A stretch of DNA of 64,000 nt from assembly GCF_009711095.1 (NCBI RefSeq), contig NZ_WMJZ01000003.1, forward strand, positions 62,001 through 126,000. Direction: 5' to 3'. Made by a program: the position numbers and the translations under genes. The notes beneath the pieces were generated by a model. The model did not search any database, was not told where the DNA came from, and saw nothing but the letters and a program-made list of their open reading frames with translations. Source of the stretch: Intestinirhabdus alba. GTDB lineage: Bacteria; Pseudomonadota; Gammaproteobacteria; Enterobacterales; Enterobacteriaceae. Shown in pieces: positions 9,434-17,795 of this stretch (positions are counted from its first letter, which is position 1; each line of letters starts with the position of its first letter).

Positions 9434-10831
9434 TTATAACCCCAGCTTGCCAGGATTGAGTACGCCGTTCGGATCGAGCGCCTGCTTTAATCTGCGCAGC
9501 AGCAGATGCGCGGAGCCAAGCGACTGCCGGGCATAGGGCGAGCGTACCAGGCCGCCGCCGTGGTGGTGCGACAGCTCGGCGTTATGCTCAAGGCAGATGC
9601 GCATCGTCTCGCGCCAGATGGTGCGCAGTTTCTCCACCGCTTCGGCGTCGGTCGCCTCCCGGCCGAGCAGGATCATGTACATCGAGGTGCCCTGCGGGTA
9701 GACGTGCGAAAAGTGCGACAGCACCTCGCCCGCCAGCGGCGTCAGCGCGTTATGCAGGGCGTGATAGAGGCCGGCGATGCCGTCCCAGGTGTGGGCGATT
9801 TCGATGGTTTCGGCAAACCCGCCGGGGGAGTCGAGCAGGTTCTCGACGGTGGAGAAGTCAAAGCGGCGATCCATCCATTTCAGCACCCCTTCGCTGCCGA
9901 CGGACTTCCCGCCGTGGCGGTGAACGATGGCCATAAAAGCGTCCATTTCCGCCCGCGCGACGGCGTCGACGCCCTGGGTGCCGAGGAACATCACCGGCCG
10001 CTCCTGCTGCGGATTGAGCATCGCGTGGCGGGCTTCGTTGGCGTCGTACAGGCGCAGCAGGAACGGGCGCAGCCCGGCCATCGCCTGTTCGCGCATAATG
10101 GCCAGCCCCGCCTCCACCGAGGGCAGCTCCAGGGAATCAAAAAGGCGGGTCTGGGGCAGCGGGAAGATCTTCAGCTGCACCGAGGTGACGATGCCCAGCG
10201 TGCCCTCCGCGCCGATAAACAGCTGGCGGAGATCCGGCCCCATCGCCGCGCGCGGCGACGCCTTCAGGCGGATTTTTTCGCCGGTGGCGAGGATCGCCGT
10301 ATAGGCGGTGATCAGATCCTCAATGCCGCCGTAATAAGAGGAGAACTGCCCGGTCGCCAGCGTCGAGAGCCAGCCGCCGACGCTGGACTGATACAGCGAC
10401 TGCGGCGAATGGCCGAGGGTCCAGCCCATCTGCTGCAGCTCGTCCTCCAGCTGGCCGCCGTTATAGCCGGCGGAAACCTCGACGGTCAGGTTCGTGGTAT
10501 TGATATCGCGATATTGGGTCATGGCGGTCAGGTCCAGTACGATACCGCCGCGGGTGGGCAGCGGCTGGCCGGTCACCGAGGAGGCCAGCGCCCTGGGAGT
10601 GACCGGCACGTCGTGCGCCGTCGCCAGCGCCAGCACCTGCTGAATCTGCTGTTCCTCAGTGACCTTCACCACCACGTCGGCCTGGTAGTCATGGCAGCCC
10701 AGACGCCGGAGCTTGGTGGAGAGCGGCCAGGTATCATGGCTGGAGTCCCGCAGCGTGTCGCGATCGGTAAGAACCTGCGATTCGGGTAGGGCGGCTTTCA
10801 GGGCGGCGATCAGGTGAGAAATGTCAGACAT
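9434..10831 (-). CDS. FAD-binding oxidase/dehydrogenase (YgcU/GlcD-like)
   Basis: The start is placed at ATG 10831, preceded by CAGGAG, giving 465 residues; an upstream in-frame ATG at 10909 has no comparable ribosome-binding site. An FAD-binding PCMH domain occupies about residues 40-220 (TPRALASSVTG, TLGHSPQS, GAEGTLGIVT) and a C-terminal oxidase domain ends in LDPNGVLNPGKL, the VAO/glycolate-oxidase D signature. The protein resembles E. coli YgcU, itself of unknown substrate. It is the first gene of the operon and may oxidise a sugar alcohol or hydroxy acid to the keto form used by the kinases. Confidence 0.82.
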   Translation of the reverse strand: MSDISHLIAALKAALPESQVLTDRDTLRDSSHDTWPLSTKLRRLGCHDYQADVVVKVTEEQQIQQVLALATAHDVPVTPRALASSVTGQPLPTRGGIVLDLTAMTQYRDINTTNLTVEVSAGYNGGQLEDELQQMGWTLGHSPQSLYQSSVGGWLSTLATGQFSSYYGGIEDLITAYTAILATGEKIRLKASPRAAMGPDLRQLFIGAEGTLGIVTSVQLKIFPLPQTRLFDSLELPSVEAGLAIMREQAMAGLRPFLLRLYDANEARHAMLNPQQERPVMFLGTQGVDAVARAEMDAFMAIVHRHGGKSVGSEGVLKWMDRRFDFSTVENLLDSPGGFAETIEIAHTWDGIAGLYHALHNALTPLAGEVLSHFSHVYPQGTSMYMILLGREATDAEAVEKLRTIWRETMRICLEHNAELSHHHGGGLVRSPYARQSLGSAHLLLRRLKQALDPNGVLNPGKLGL

Positions 10832-10908
10832 ACAAACTCCTGCATTGACGAAGGTAATGGAATATTCTGGCGCTGTGATCGGCTTCAAAAGGCCCGTGGG
10901 ATAAGTCA

Positions 10909-10936
10909 TTGACAGCGCATTTGCGGCTAATATACG
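10909..10936 (+). promoter_or_regulatory. Promoter of the aldolase-yhfZ-like operon
   Basis: TTGACA at 10909-10914 and TATACG at 10931-10936 are separated by 16 bp, a good sigma-70 arrangement reading toward the aldolase gene. The palindrome at 10939-10962 would cover the transcription start. Confidence 0.55.
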
Positions 10937-10938
10937 AT

Positions 10939-10962
10939 CAATTTGCAGAAAGCTGCAAATTG
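10939..10962. promoter_or_regulatory. Perfect 24-bp palindromic operator candidate
   Basis: CAATTTGCAG (10939-10948), spacer AAAG, and CTGCAAATTG (10953-10962) form a perfect 10-bp inverted repeat just downstream of the -10 hexamer. It is in the divergent gap between the oxidase and aldolase genes, so one regulator bound here could control both arms. The encoded YhfZ-like regulator is the natural candidate. Confidence 0.6.
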
Positions 10963-11001
10963 CATTTTTTGGTTTTTCTCAACTTTGTGAAGGAGAGCAA
11001 G

Positions 11002-11853
11002 ATGGATACCCGAACCGGTAAAGCCGTTCGCTTAGGACGCCTCTTACGCCCGGAAACGGGACGCGCGGTGGTGGTTGCCGCCTCCCACGGCGTCATGGCT
11101 GGCCCGCCCTCAGGGCTGAAAACCCGCGATGAGATTGAAAGCGTATTTGCGCAGCTGCGCGCCGCGGACGGCGTGATGGTCTCCCCTGGCATGATCCCGC
11201 TGGTGGAGAAGACCTTTATCGGCCGTGATCGCCCCGGCTTCGTGCTGCATCTTGACTGGAAAAACCACGCGCGGGGCATTTACACGCCGGGGAAAGATGG
11301 CCGGGGTGAGGGCGTACTGGCGCAGTTGGCGGAAATCAGCGACGTGGCCGCCTGTGGCATCGACGCCGTGATGACCTACATGTACCTCGGCCAGAAGGAC
11401 ACCGCCCTGGAGCAGGCGGAAATCGCCCGCAATACCCATATCGTCCGCGAATGCGAGCGGCACGGGATCGCGGTGATTATTGAGCCGCGCTCGGCGCTGG
11501 AAGGCGTCGATCCCGACGCCCTCAGCGCAAAGGTAATGAGCATGTACTGCCGCATCGCGGCGGATATCGGGGCGGACCTGGTGAAGGCCCTGTGGCCCGG
11601 CTCGGTGGAGGATTTTGCTGCCGTAACAAGCACCTGTTATACTCCGGTGCTGCTCGCGGGCGGTGCCGGCGGTGAGGATCCGCAATCTACGCTGCAGCTG
11701 GCGGCGGACGCCATGCGGGCGGGGGCTAAAGGGGTAATGTTTGGTCGACGTATTTTCCGGGCGCAGCAGCCTGCCGCGGTGCTTCGCGCCCTCCATGCCG
11801 TCGTGCATGAGGATCGGAGCGTCGAACGGGCGTTGCAGTTTCTGGAACGGTAA
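11002..11853 (+). CDS. DhnA-type class I aldolase (DeoC/FbaB/LsrF superfamily)
   Basis: The start at ATG 11002 follows AGGAGA at 10991-10996 and gives 283 residues. The TIM-barrel signs of the class I DhnA/LsrF family are present: a Schiff-base lysine candidate Lys195 in GADLVKALWPG, and phosphate-binding LLAGGAGGEDPQ with the terminal MFGRRIF. Such enzymes cleave or form carbon-carbon bonds of phosphorylated ketoses. It is divergent from the kinase operon and is followed after 15 nt by the YhfZ-like gene. It likely splits the pathway bisphosphate into two three-carbon units; the substrate is inferred only from context. Confidence 0.82.
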   Translation: MDTRTGKAVRLGRLLRPETGRAVVVAASHGVMAGPPSGLKTRDEIESVFAQLRAADGVMVSPGMIPLVEKTFIGRDRPGFVLHLDWKNHARGIYTPGKDGRGEGVLAQLAEISDVAACGIDAVMTYMYLGQKDTALEQAEIARNTHIVRECERHGIAVIIEPRSALEGVDPDALSAKVMSMYCRIAADIGADLVKALWPGSVEDFAAVTSTCYTPVLLAGGAGGEDPQSTLQLAADAMRAGAKGVMFGRRIFRAQQPAAVLRALHAVVHEDRSVERALQFLER

Positions 11854-11868
11854 GAGTCGGCGGAAACC

Positions 11869-12831
11869 ATGACGGTTATTGCGCGTGATGCGAAGCAGCT
11901 TTCTCCGGTAGCATTTATTGCCCGCACGATTATTACGCTCGGCCTGTCCGGGCGTCTTCCTACCACCTCCTGGTTCCAGGAGGTGCTGGAGATCGGCTCC
12001 GGTACGGTCCAGAAAGCGCTGCAGGAGCTGAAAAAGTCCGGCGCGGTCACGCTTGTCTCCCGGGGCCATCAGGGAACCTTTGTGGTGGCCTGGAACTTTG
12101 CGCTGCTGTGGAGCGCCGCGCGTATCCCCCCGGTTCATATGCTGCTGCCCCCCAGAGGCTCCCTTGAAGCGACGCAGGTCGCCTCGGCGCTGGTCGAACA
12201 GTGCGGCCGCTGGGGCGCGATCGCCACCGTCGGCTATCTGCGCGGCGCGCGCTCCCGGCTGGCGGCGTTCGCCAGGGACGAAGCGGATATTGTCCTGCTC
12301 TCCTCCGGCTCCGCGCAGATGCTGATGGCGCACGCGATGGAAGAGGGCTATGCGCTGTTTGAGGTGGGCCACGGCAGCTACTATCGCCCTGACAGCCTGG
12401 TGGTAGTGGAAAAAACCGAAGCGCTCGCCAGGGCGCGGCCGCGCGTCGGCATCGACTTTCACTCCAGCGATCATCAGCGGCTGACCCACGCGCAGTTTCC
12501 TGAATCCCGGTACGAGTACGTTGAAATCGATTTTACCCTCCTGCCGAGGGCGGTGTTTCTCGGCGAGATCGACACCGGCGTCTGGCATCAGGAGCCTTCA
12601 CTGATCCCGCTGGAGAAGATCGGCCTGCGGATCCGCCCGTTAGACAACCCCGACGCCCTGAGAATGGCGGAATCCATCTCCAGCGCCGTGCTGGTGGCGC
12701 ATACGGCATCCCCGGTGGCCCGGCTCCTGCAGCTGATTGATTTCGATGAAGTGAAAAAACAGGCCGCGCTGCCGTTGAACGCCCCGGACGCCACGCTTGC
12801 CTGCGTCCCCGATACCCTGCGCTTTCGCTGA
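11869..12831 (+). CDS. YhfZ-like transcriptional regulator
   Basis: This 320-residue protein has an N-terminal GntR-like winged helix at about 20-75 ([20 protein letters not shown]) and a C-terminal domain like a periplasmic-binding or inducer-binding fold, as in E. coli YhfZ. It is cotranscribed with the aldolase gene and lies opposite the sugar operon. It is therefore probably the local regulator responding to a pathway metabolite. The perfect palindrome at 10939-10962 is its best candidate site. YhfZ itself is poorly characterised. Confidence 0.75.
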   Translation: MTVIARDAKQLSPVAFIARTIITLGLSGRLPTTSWFQEVLEIGSGTVQKALQELKKSGAVTLVSRGHQGTFVVAWNFALLWSAARIPPVHMLLPPRGSLEATQVASALVEQCGRWGAIATVGYLRGARSRLAAFARDEADIVLLSSGSAQMLMAHAMEEGYALFEVGHGSYYRPDSLVVVEKTEALARARPRVGIDFHSSDHQRLTHAQFPESRYEYVEIDFTLLPRAVFLGEIDTGVWHQEPSLIPLEKIGLRIRPLDNPDALRMAESISSAVLVAHTASPVARLLQLIDFDEVKKQAALPLNAPDATLACVPDTLRFR

Positions 12832-12937
12832 GCCGGGCGCGGCGTTTTTCGCTCCGTCCGGGCCGTGCGTTATGCTAAAAGAGGTGGCGCGTGGCGACAG
12901 CGTGCTGAAGCCGTCTACCGATCAAGCGAGGGACAAA

Positions 12938-13210
12938 ATGGAAATACGTGAAGGGCATAACAAGTTCTACGTTAACGATGCGGCGGGCAGCCCGGTGGCC
13001 GAGATTGTCTATGTGCCGACGGGCGACAATCTGATCGTTATTGAGCACACCGGGGTGGACGCCAGCCTGAAGGGGCAGGGCGTGGGTAAGCTGCTGGTGG
13101 CGAAGGTGGTAGAGAAAATGCGCCGCGAGCGGCGGAAAATTATTCCGCTCTGCCCGTTTGCGAAGCATGAGTTCGACAAAACCCGCGACTATGACGACGT
13201 TCGCGCCTGA
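12938..13210 (+). CDS. yjdJ: GNAT-like N-acetyltransferase YjdJ
   Basis: The 90-residue protein starts at ATG 12938 behind GAGGGA. It is a minimal GNAT-related domain with the acetyl-CoA loop [13 protein letters not shown] and the motif [12 protein letters not shown], as in E. coli YjdJ and the COG2388 family. The acceptor substrate is unknown. It stands alone between the YhfZ-like gene and convergent rcnA. Confidence 0.88.
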   Translation: MEIREGHNKFYVNDAAGSPVAEIVYVPTGDNLIVIEHTGVDASLKGQGVGKLLVAKVVEKMRRERRKIIPLCPFAKHEFDKTRDYDDVRA

Positions 13211-13265
13211 GGCCCGGCAGAACCGGGGCGATAAAAGCGGGGGAGACGCGCGCCCCGGGCGCTCC

Positions 13266-14096
13266 TCAGCGCACAATCCCCAGCCAGCCATGAATCCCCA
13301 TATACAGGCCCACGCAGGCGATCAGCAGGCTGGAGGCGTAGGGCGCTCTGCGCGCCAGCGCGTTAAGGCCGTCCCAGCGCTTCGCCGCCTGGCGAACGCC
13401 AATCGCCGCGCCGACCCCCACCGCCACCAGGGTGATGGCCAGCCCGAGACTAAAGCAGAGCACCAGGGTGGCCCCCAGGGTGAACGCCTTCAGCTGGAGG
13501 CAGATCAGCAGAACGGTGATGGCGGCCGGGCAGGGGATCAGCCCGCCGGTCAGGCCGAAGAGTAAAATCTGCCCGTTCGTGGCTGTTCCGCCGTGAAAGC
13601 GGCGCTGGATCTCGTCGGCGTGCGCCCGCTCGTGGGCATCCTGATACTCCCGTCCCCCTTCCGCCCCCTGGCCCTGGTGAGGGTGGTCGTGATGATGATC
13701 GTCATGCTCATGACGATCGTGGTGGTCATGATGGTGCATCTCCGCCAGCCAGCCCCGCTCGCCGCGCCGGGTCTGCCGGAACATCCACCCGGCGGTAGCG
13801 AGAATAATAAGCGCGGAAACGAGCTGCAGCCACGGCTCCACCGACTCCGCCGTGAAGGCCCGACTAAGGGACATCCCGCCCAGCGCGATCAGCCAGACCA
13901 CCGCCGTGTGGGAGAGGGTCGCCGCCAGCCCCAGCATAACGGCCTGCCGGACGGTGCCCTTAATGGCGATAATGAACGCCGCCATCATGGTCTTGGAGTG
14001 GCCCGGCTCCAGCCCGTGCAGCACGCCCAGTAAAATTGCGCCGGGAATAAAAAACCAGGCGTTGCCCTGTTGAAGCAGCGTTGTGAATTCACCCAT
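13266..14096 (-). CDS. rcnA: Nickel/cobalt efflux protein RcnA
   Basis: The 276-residue inner-membrane protein has six predicted helices. Helix 1 carries LHGLEPGHSK, and a central cytoplasmic loop at about residues 120-145 is very rich in His and Asp. It exports Ni(II) and Co(II) and is the known partner of RcnR. It is divergent from rcnR with two RcnR operators between them, so it should be derepressed by nickel or cobalt. Confidence 0.95.
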   Translation of the reverse strand: MGEFTTLLQQGNAWFFIPGAILLGVLHGLEPGHSKTMMAAFIIAIKGTVRQAVMLGLAATLSHTAVVWLIALGGMSLSRAFTAESVEPWLQLVSALIILATAGWMFRQTRRGERGWLAEMHHHDHHDRHEHDDHHHDHPHQGQGAEGGREYQDAHERAHADEIQRRFHGGTATNGQILLFGLTGGLIPCPAAITVLLICLQLKAFTLGATLVLCFSLGLAITLVAVGVGAAIGVRQAAKRWDGLNALARRAPYASSLLIACVGLYMGIHGWLGIVR

Positions 14097-14132
14097 GATA
14101 ATGATGCTTCGTTAAGTTGTTTGTCCGGATTC

Positions 14133-14147
14133 TACTCCCCCCTAGTA
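14133..14147. promoter_or_regulatory. RcnR operator 1
   Basis: TACTCCCCCCTAGTA has the RcnR layout of TACT and AGTA arms around a run of six C/G. RcnR is known to bind TACT-G6-N-AGTA and repress rcnA when metal-free. Confidence 0.85.
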
Positions 14148-14152
14148 CCGAA

Positions 14153-14167
14153 TACTACCCCCCAGTA
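14153..14167. promoter_or_regulatory. RcnR operator 2
   Basis: TACTACCCCCCAGTA is an exact reverse-strand match to the RcnR site TACT-G6-N-AGTA. It lies 5 bp from operator 1, giving the usual tandem pair in the rcnA-rcnR gap. Confidence 0.88.
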
Positions 14168-14217
14168 GAATCGCAGTGCTATAATTCTCCACAATTTTTT
14201 GTTAATGAGGTATTGCC

Positions 14218-14490
14218 GTGCCGCATACGATTCGGGATAAGCAAAAGCTTAAGGCGCGCGCCAGCAAGATTCAGGGGCAGGTGACGGCGCTGAAGAAAAT
14301 GCTCGACGAGCCGCATGAATGCGCGGCGGTGCTGCAGCAGATCGCGGCGATCCGCGGGGCGGTAAACGGCCTGATGCGCGAGGTGATTAAGGGGCATCTG
14401 ACCGAACATATCGTTCATCAGAACGACGAGGAGAAGCGCGAAGAGGATCTGGACGTGGTGCTGAAGGTGCTGGACTCCTACATTAAATAG
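14218..14490 (+). CDS. rcnR: Nickel/cobalt-responsive repressor RcnR
   Basis: The 90-residue CsoR/RcnR family repressor starts with GTG at 14218. The metal ligands known in E. coli are all in place: His3, Cys35, His60 and His64. Metal-free tetramers bind the two sites in the adjacent gap and repress rcnA; Ni or Co binding releases the DNA. A GC-rich hairpin follows the stop codon. Confidence 0.95.
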   Translation: MPHTIRDKQKLKARASKIQGQVTALKKMLDEPHECAAVLQQIAAIRGAVNGLMREVIKGHLTEHIVHQNDEEKREEDLDVVLKVLDSYIK

Positions 14491-14493
14491 CCA

Positions 14494-14519
14494 CCCGGCG
14501 GGCTAAACGGCCCGCCGGG
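14494..14519. terminator. Hairpin between convergent rcnR and yqeG
   Basis: CCCGGCGGGC (14494-14503) pairs perfectly with GCCCGCCGGG (14510-14519) over a 6-nt loop. It has no T run, so termination is likely but not certain. Confidence 0.55.
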
Positions 14520-14524
14520 GCCGG

Positions 14525-15754
14525 TTAGCCGGAAAACATCACCGAGACGCACAGCAGGCCCACGATCAGGGTGATCAGGTTACCTGCCGAGCGGTACGGC
14601 TTCAGTGCGGGAATGATCCAGGTCGACAGCGTCGGCATAATAAACAGGATCATGGCGATAAGCGGCCCGCTGATGGCGTAAATCATCGAGATGGCGTTCG
14701 GGTTGATGCAGCAGATGATAAAGGCGATCGTGGAAACCAGCGCGATCGCCAGCGCCCGGTTAAAGGCGCGGCTTTTTTTCACCCCGGCCTGCGCCAGCCC
14801 GGTTTTGACCATCTCGGTTGCCCCCTCAATCACGCCAAACCAGGTGCCGAGAAATGACTTCGACATGGCGATCACCGCCACGATAATCCCCGAAACCGAG
14901 AGCCACCCGGGCGCGTTGGGCATCATCGACAGCGCGGAGAGAATGGTCACCCCCTCGCGCTTCGCCGCCTCAATGAAGACGGGCGGAATAGAGAGCAGGC
15001 AGCTGAACACAAAGAACAGCACGCTCAGGCAGATGATCAGGTAGGCCACCCTCATGATTTTTTTGCATTTATCCATAGCCTGTTCGCCGTACTTCTCGCG
15101 CCGATCGATGGCGAACGTGGAGATGATAGGCGTATGGCTAAAAGCAAAAACCATCACCGGAATGGAGATCCAGACCTGATGAAGGGTATGTGAGTTAACG
15201 ACCATCTGCCCGGTCAGTAGCTCTGGCTGCCAGCTGCCGATCAGCCAGAGCGAAAGAAACAGAAAATAGGCGATAAGCGGGAAGACCAGAAAGCCCATCA
15301 CGCGGATTGTCGCATGGCGACCCATCAGGAAGATCAGGTTGAGGGTCAGCACCACCCCGAGGCTTACCAGCATCCGCAGCCGGAGATCGACCTGCATATG
15401 CCGGGCCAGCTGCTCCGTCAGCGAGTTAGTGATGGCTACCGCATAGATAAGCACCACCACGAAGAAGGCGAGGAAGTAGAGGGCGGTGATCAGGCTACCG
15501 ATTTTTTTACCGTAATAGTAAGTCACCGCGCCGGTGATCCCTTCGCCCGCCGAGGTTTTTGCGGAGAGGATAAACTGGCACAGGGCCCGGTGCGGCCACC
15601 AGGTGAGCGGCCAGGCGACCAGCGCGGTGATAAACAGCACGATCGGCCCCGCCGAACCGAGCTGGACGGGGAGAAAAAGGGTTCCCGCGCCAACGGCCGT
15701 CCCATACAACGCGAAGCTCCATAGAGTTTCTTCTTTTGACCAAATTTTCGACAT
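14525..15754 (-). CDS. yqeG: YqeG, inner-membrane amino acid transporter (HAAAP/SdaC family)
   Basis: The 409-residue protein has about 11 membrane segments and starts WSKEETLWSFALYGTAVGAG, typical of the serine/threonine HAAAP symporters SdaC and TdcC. It aligns over its full length with E. coli YqeG. It is divergent from yqeF, the same neighbourhood as in E. coli. Substrate is probably a hydroxy amino acid but is not shown by the sequence. Confidence 0.92.
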   Translation of the reverse strand: MSKIWSKEETLWSFALYGTAVGAGTLFLPVQLGSAGPIVLFITALVAWPLTWWPHRALCQFILSAKTSAGEGITGAVTYYYGKKIGSLITALYFLAFFVVVLIYAVAITNSLTEQLARHMQVDLRLRMLVSLGVVLTLNLIFLMGRHATIRVMGFLVFPLIAYFLFLSLWLIGSWQPELLTGQMVVNSHTLHQVWISIPVMVFAFSHTPIISTFAIDRREKYGEQAMDKCKKIMRVAYLIICLSVLFFVFSCLLSIPPVFIEAAKREGVTILSALSMMPNAPGWLSVSGIIVAVIAMSKSFLGTWFGVIEGATEMVKTGLAQAGVKKSRAFNRALAIALVSTIAFIICCINPNAISMIYAISGPLIAMILFIMPTLSTWIIPALKPYRSAGNLITLIVGLLCVSVMFSG

Positions 15755-16080
15755 TATTTGAATGTATCAACTATAAAATAAACAAAAAGAAGTGCAATTT
15801 ATCATAAATTAGCCTTTTTCTGGGAGTATTAAACCGCTGACAGAGGCGGCAGATCGGGCAGGATAACGCGCAAGGCGTCGCCCTGCCGGGCTGGTGCCGG
15901 GTTCGCCCCGTCCTGATAACGCCTTTCTGGCTCACCCTCAACGCCGTGCCGGTTAAGCCGGACCCGCCCGCGCCGGCGGTGGACATCCTTTGTGATAACA
16001 ATCACCCTTTTTAAAACATTCACGCTAACAATATTTACCGATGCTTTACTATTGCGCTGTCTTTTTGCACAGAGGTCGTA
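15755..16080. other. yqeG-yqeF divergent gap
   Basis: This 326-bp gap is AT-rich next to both starts and must hold both promoters. I see no gene in it and no regulator site that I can assign with confidence. Confidence 0.5.
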
Positions 16081-17247
16081 ATGAAAGAGGTGGTAATAGT
16101 GGGGGCGCTGCGAACGCCTATCGGTTGCTTTCAGGGCACGCTGTCCCGTCACTCCGCCGTTGAGCTGGGTAGCCTGGTGATCGGTGCGCTGATGGCGCGC
16201 ACCGGGGTGGACGCCCGCGCCGTTGATGAAGTGATCCTCGGCCAGGTGCTGACCGCCGGTGCCGGGCAGAATCCGGCGCGTCAGTCGGCCATCCGGGGTG
16301 GTTTGCCCAATACGGTTTCTGCTATCACCATTAACGACGTCTGCGGGTCCGGGCTGAAGGCGCTGCATCTGGCGACCCAGGCCATCCAGTGCGGCGAGGC
16401 GGACATCGTAATCGCCGGCGGCCAGGAAAACATGAGCCGGGCACCGCACGTTTTAGCCGACGCCCGGTCCGGCGGCGGCCAGCTGATTGACAGCCTGGTG
16501 CACGACGGGCTGTGGGACGCCTTTAATGACTATCACATCGGGGTGACGGCCGAAAATCTGGCCCGCGAGTATGACATCAGCCGTGAGCTGCAGGATTCGT
16601 ATGCGCTTCGCTCCTGGCAAAAGGCGCGGGCGGCGATAGAGGCCGGGCGCTTCCGCGATGAGATTGTGCCGGTAGCCATCCGCCGGGACGGGGAGACGCT
16701 GCTGGTGGATACCGATGAGCAGCCGCGCGCCGACGCCAGCGCCGAAGGGCTGGCCCGCCTCTCCCCCGCCTACGACGCGCTGGGTTCGGTGACCGCAGGC
16801 AACGCCTCGACGATCAACGACGGGGCGGCGGCGGTAATGATGATGAGCGAGGCAAAGGCGCAGGCGCTGGGTCTGCCGACGCTGGCGCGCATTCGCGCCT
16901 TCGCAAGCGTTGGCGTCGATCCGGCGCTGATGGGGATTGCGCCGGTCTACGCCACCCGACGCTGCCTTGAGCGGGCGGGCTGGCAGCTGGCGGAGGTCGA
17001 TCTTATCGAGGCTAACGAAGCCTTCGCCGCCCAGGCGCTTTCGGTTGGTAAGATGCTTGAGTGGGACGAGCAGCGGGTCAACGTCAACGGCGGGGCCATC
17101 GCCCTTGGTCATCCGGTGGGTGCCTCCGGCTGCCGGATACTGGTCTCGCTGGTGCATGAAATGGTCAAACGCAATGCGCGAAAAGGGCTGGCGACCCTGT
17201 GCATTGGCGGCGGGCAGGGCGTGGCTCTGGCCATCGATCGCGATTAA
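16081..17247 (+). CDS. yqeF: Acetyl-CoA acetyltransferase (thiolase) YqeF
   Basis: The 388-residue thiolase has the acyl-enzyme Cys88 in NDVCGSGLKALHL, the catalytic His in GHPVGASGCR and the second Cys in LCIGGGQG. It condenses two acetyl-CoA to acetoacetyl-CoA or the reverse. It follows the E. coli YqeF sequence closely but lacks about five residues in the loop after residue 125. GAGG precedes the ATG. Confidence 0.93.
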   Translation: MKEVVIVGALRTPIGCFQGTLSRHSAVELGSLVIGALMARTGVDARAVDEVILGQVLTAGAGQNPARQSAIRGGLPNTVSAITINDVCGSGLKALHLATQAIQCGEADIVIAGGQENMSRAPHVLADARSGGGQLIDSLVHDGLWDAFNDYHIGVTAENLAREYDISRELQDSYALRSWQKARAAIEAGRFRDEIVPVAIRRDGETLLVDTDEQPRADASAEGLARLSPAYDALGSVTAGNASTINDGAAAVMMMSEAKAQALGLPTLARIRAFASVGVDPALMGIAPVYATRRCLERAGWQLAEVDLIEANEAFAAQALSVGKMLEWDEQRVNVNGGAIALGHPVGASGCRILVSLVHEMVKRNARKGLATLCIGGGQGVALAIDRD

Positions 17248-17348
17248 CACACTTTCCGGCGCGCTGCGCCGTTATTTCCCCGGCCCGCTGTGCCGGGAGC
17301 AGGCTTACCGCCTGTTCCTGGCGATAATCTCAGCCCTCCTGTCCGTTA

Positions 17349-17376
17349 CTAAGCGCCTGGTGGGCCAGGCGCTTAG
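17349..17376. repeat. Perfect 12-bp stem-loop downstream of yqeF
   Basis: CTAAGCGCCTGG (17349-17360) and CCAGGCGCTTAG (17365-17376) form a perfect stem over TGGG, about 100 bp after the yqeF stop. No T run follows, so it may be a terminator-like or RNA-stabilising hairpin. Confidence 0.6.
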
Positions 17377-17657
17377 TCCGCAATCACGCCTGGCTGCGGC
17401 GTTCCGCGCTGCCCGTGCGCGACATTTCTGCGTTGGGGAGCAGATGAGATTCATTCGTCCTGCCGGTGGACAGATAATATCCTAAGCAATAATTACCGTG
17501 GGTATTATCCGCCATAAAATCCCGGTGTGGAGGCATCGGTTTTTCCCGAAATCTTTATAAGCTCTTTCTTAATGAAAGCCTGATTACAGGAGGCTCTGTT
17601 ATATTAAAAATAAAATGTGATCGAACCCGTTATTTTTTATCCCGTGACGCTTGTTTA

Positions 17658-17722
17658 TTTGATGCGTATCACGCCGTGGGGGTCCGTTTTTTTTGAAACA
17701 AATATTTACGATCGCGATCACT
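17658..17722. promoter_or_regulatory. Two CRP-like sites upstream of kdgM
   Basis: TTTGATGCGTATCACG (17658-17673) fits TGTGA-N6-TCACA with two mismatches, and TACGATCGCGATCACT (17707-17722) fits with three. CRP activation of kdgM is known in pectinolytic relatives. The rest of the 548-bp gap 17248-17795 is AT-rich and has no gene. Confidence 0.45.
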
Positions 17723-17763
17723 AAAATGATGCCATCTAAAAAAATAAAATAACATTCCATAAA

Positions 17764-17784
17764 AAAGAAACGCTATTTTAATTT
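17764..17784. promoter_or_regulatory. KdgR-like box before kdgM
   Basis: The core AAAGAAACGCTATTTTAATT resembles the KdgR palindrome (GAAAC-N3-GTTTC type) with some mismatches in the right arm. It lies just before the ribosome-binding site, where a bound repressor would block transcription. Confidence 0.45.
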
Positions 17785-17795
17785 GAGGGTGGTGT

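Noticed and set aside
11110-12588. A 492-codon minus-strand frame opposite the aldolase and YhfZ-like genes
   Set aside because: Both plus-strand genes have ribosome-binding sites and recognised family motifs; the opposite frame has a low-complexity Arg/His/Gly composition.
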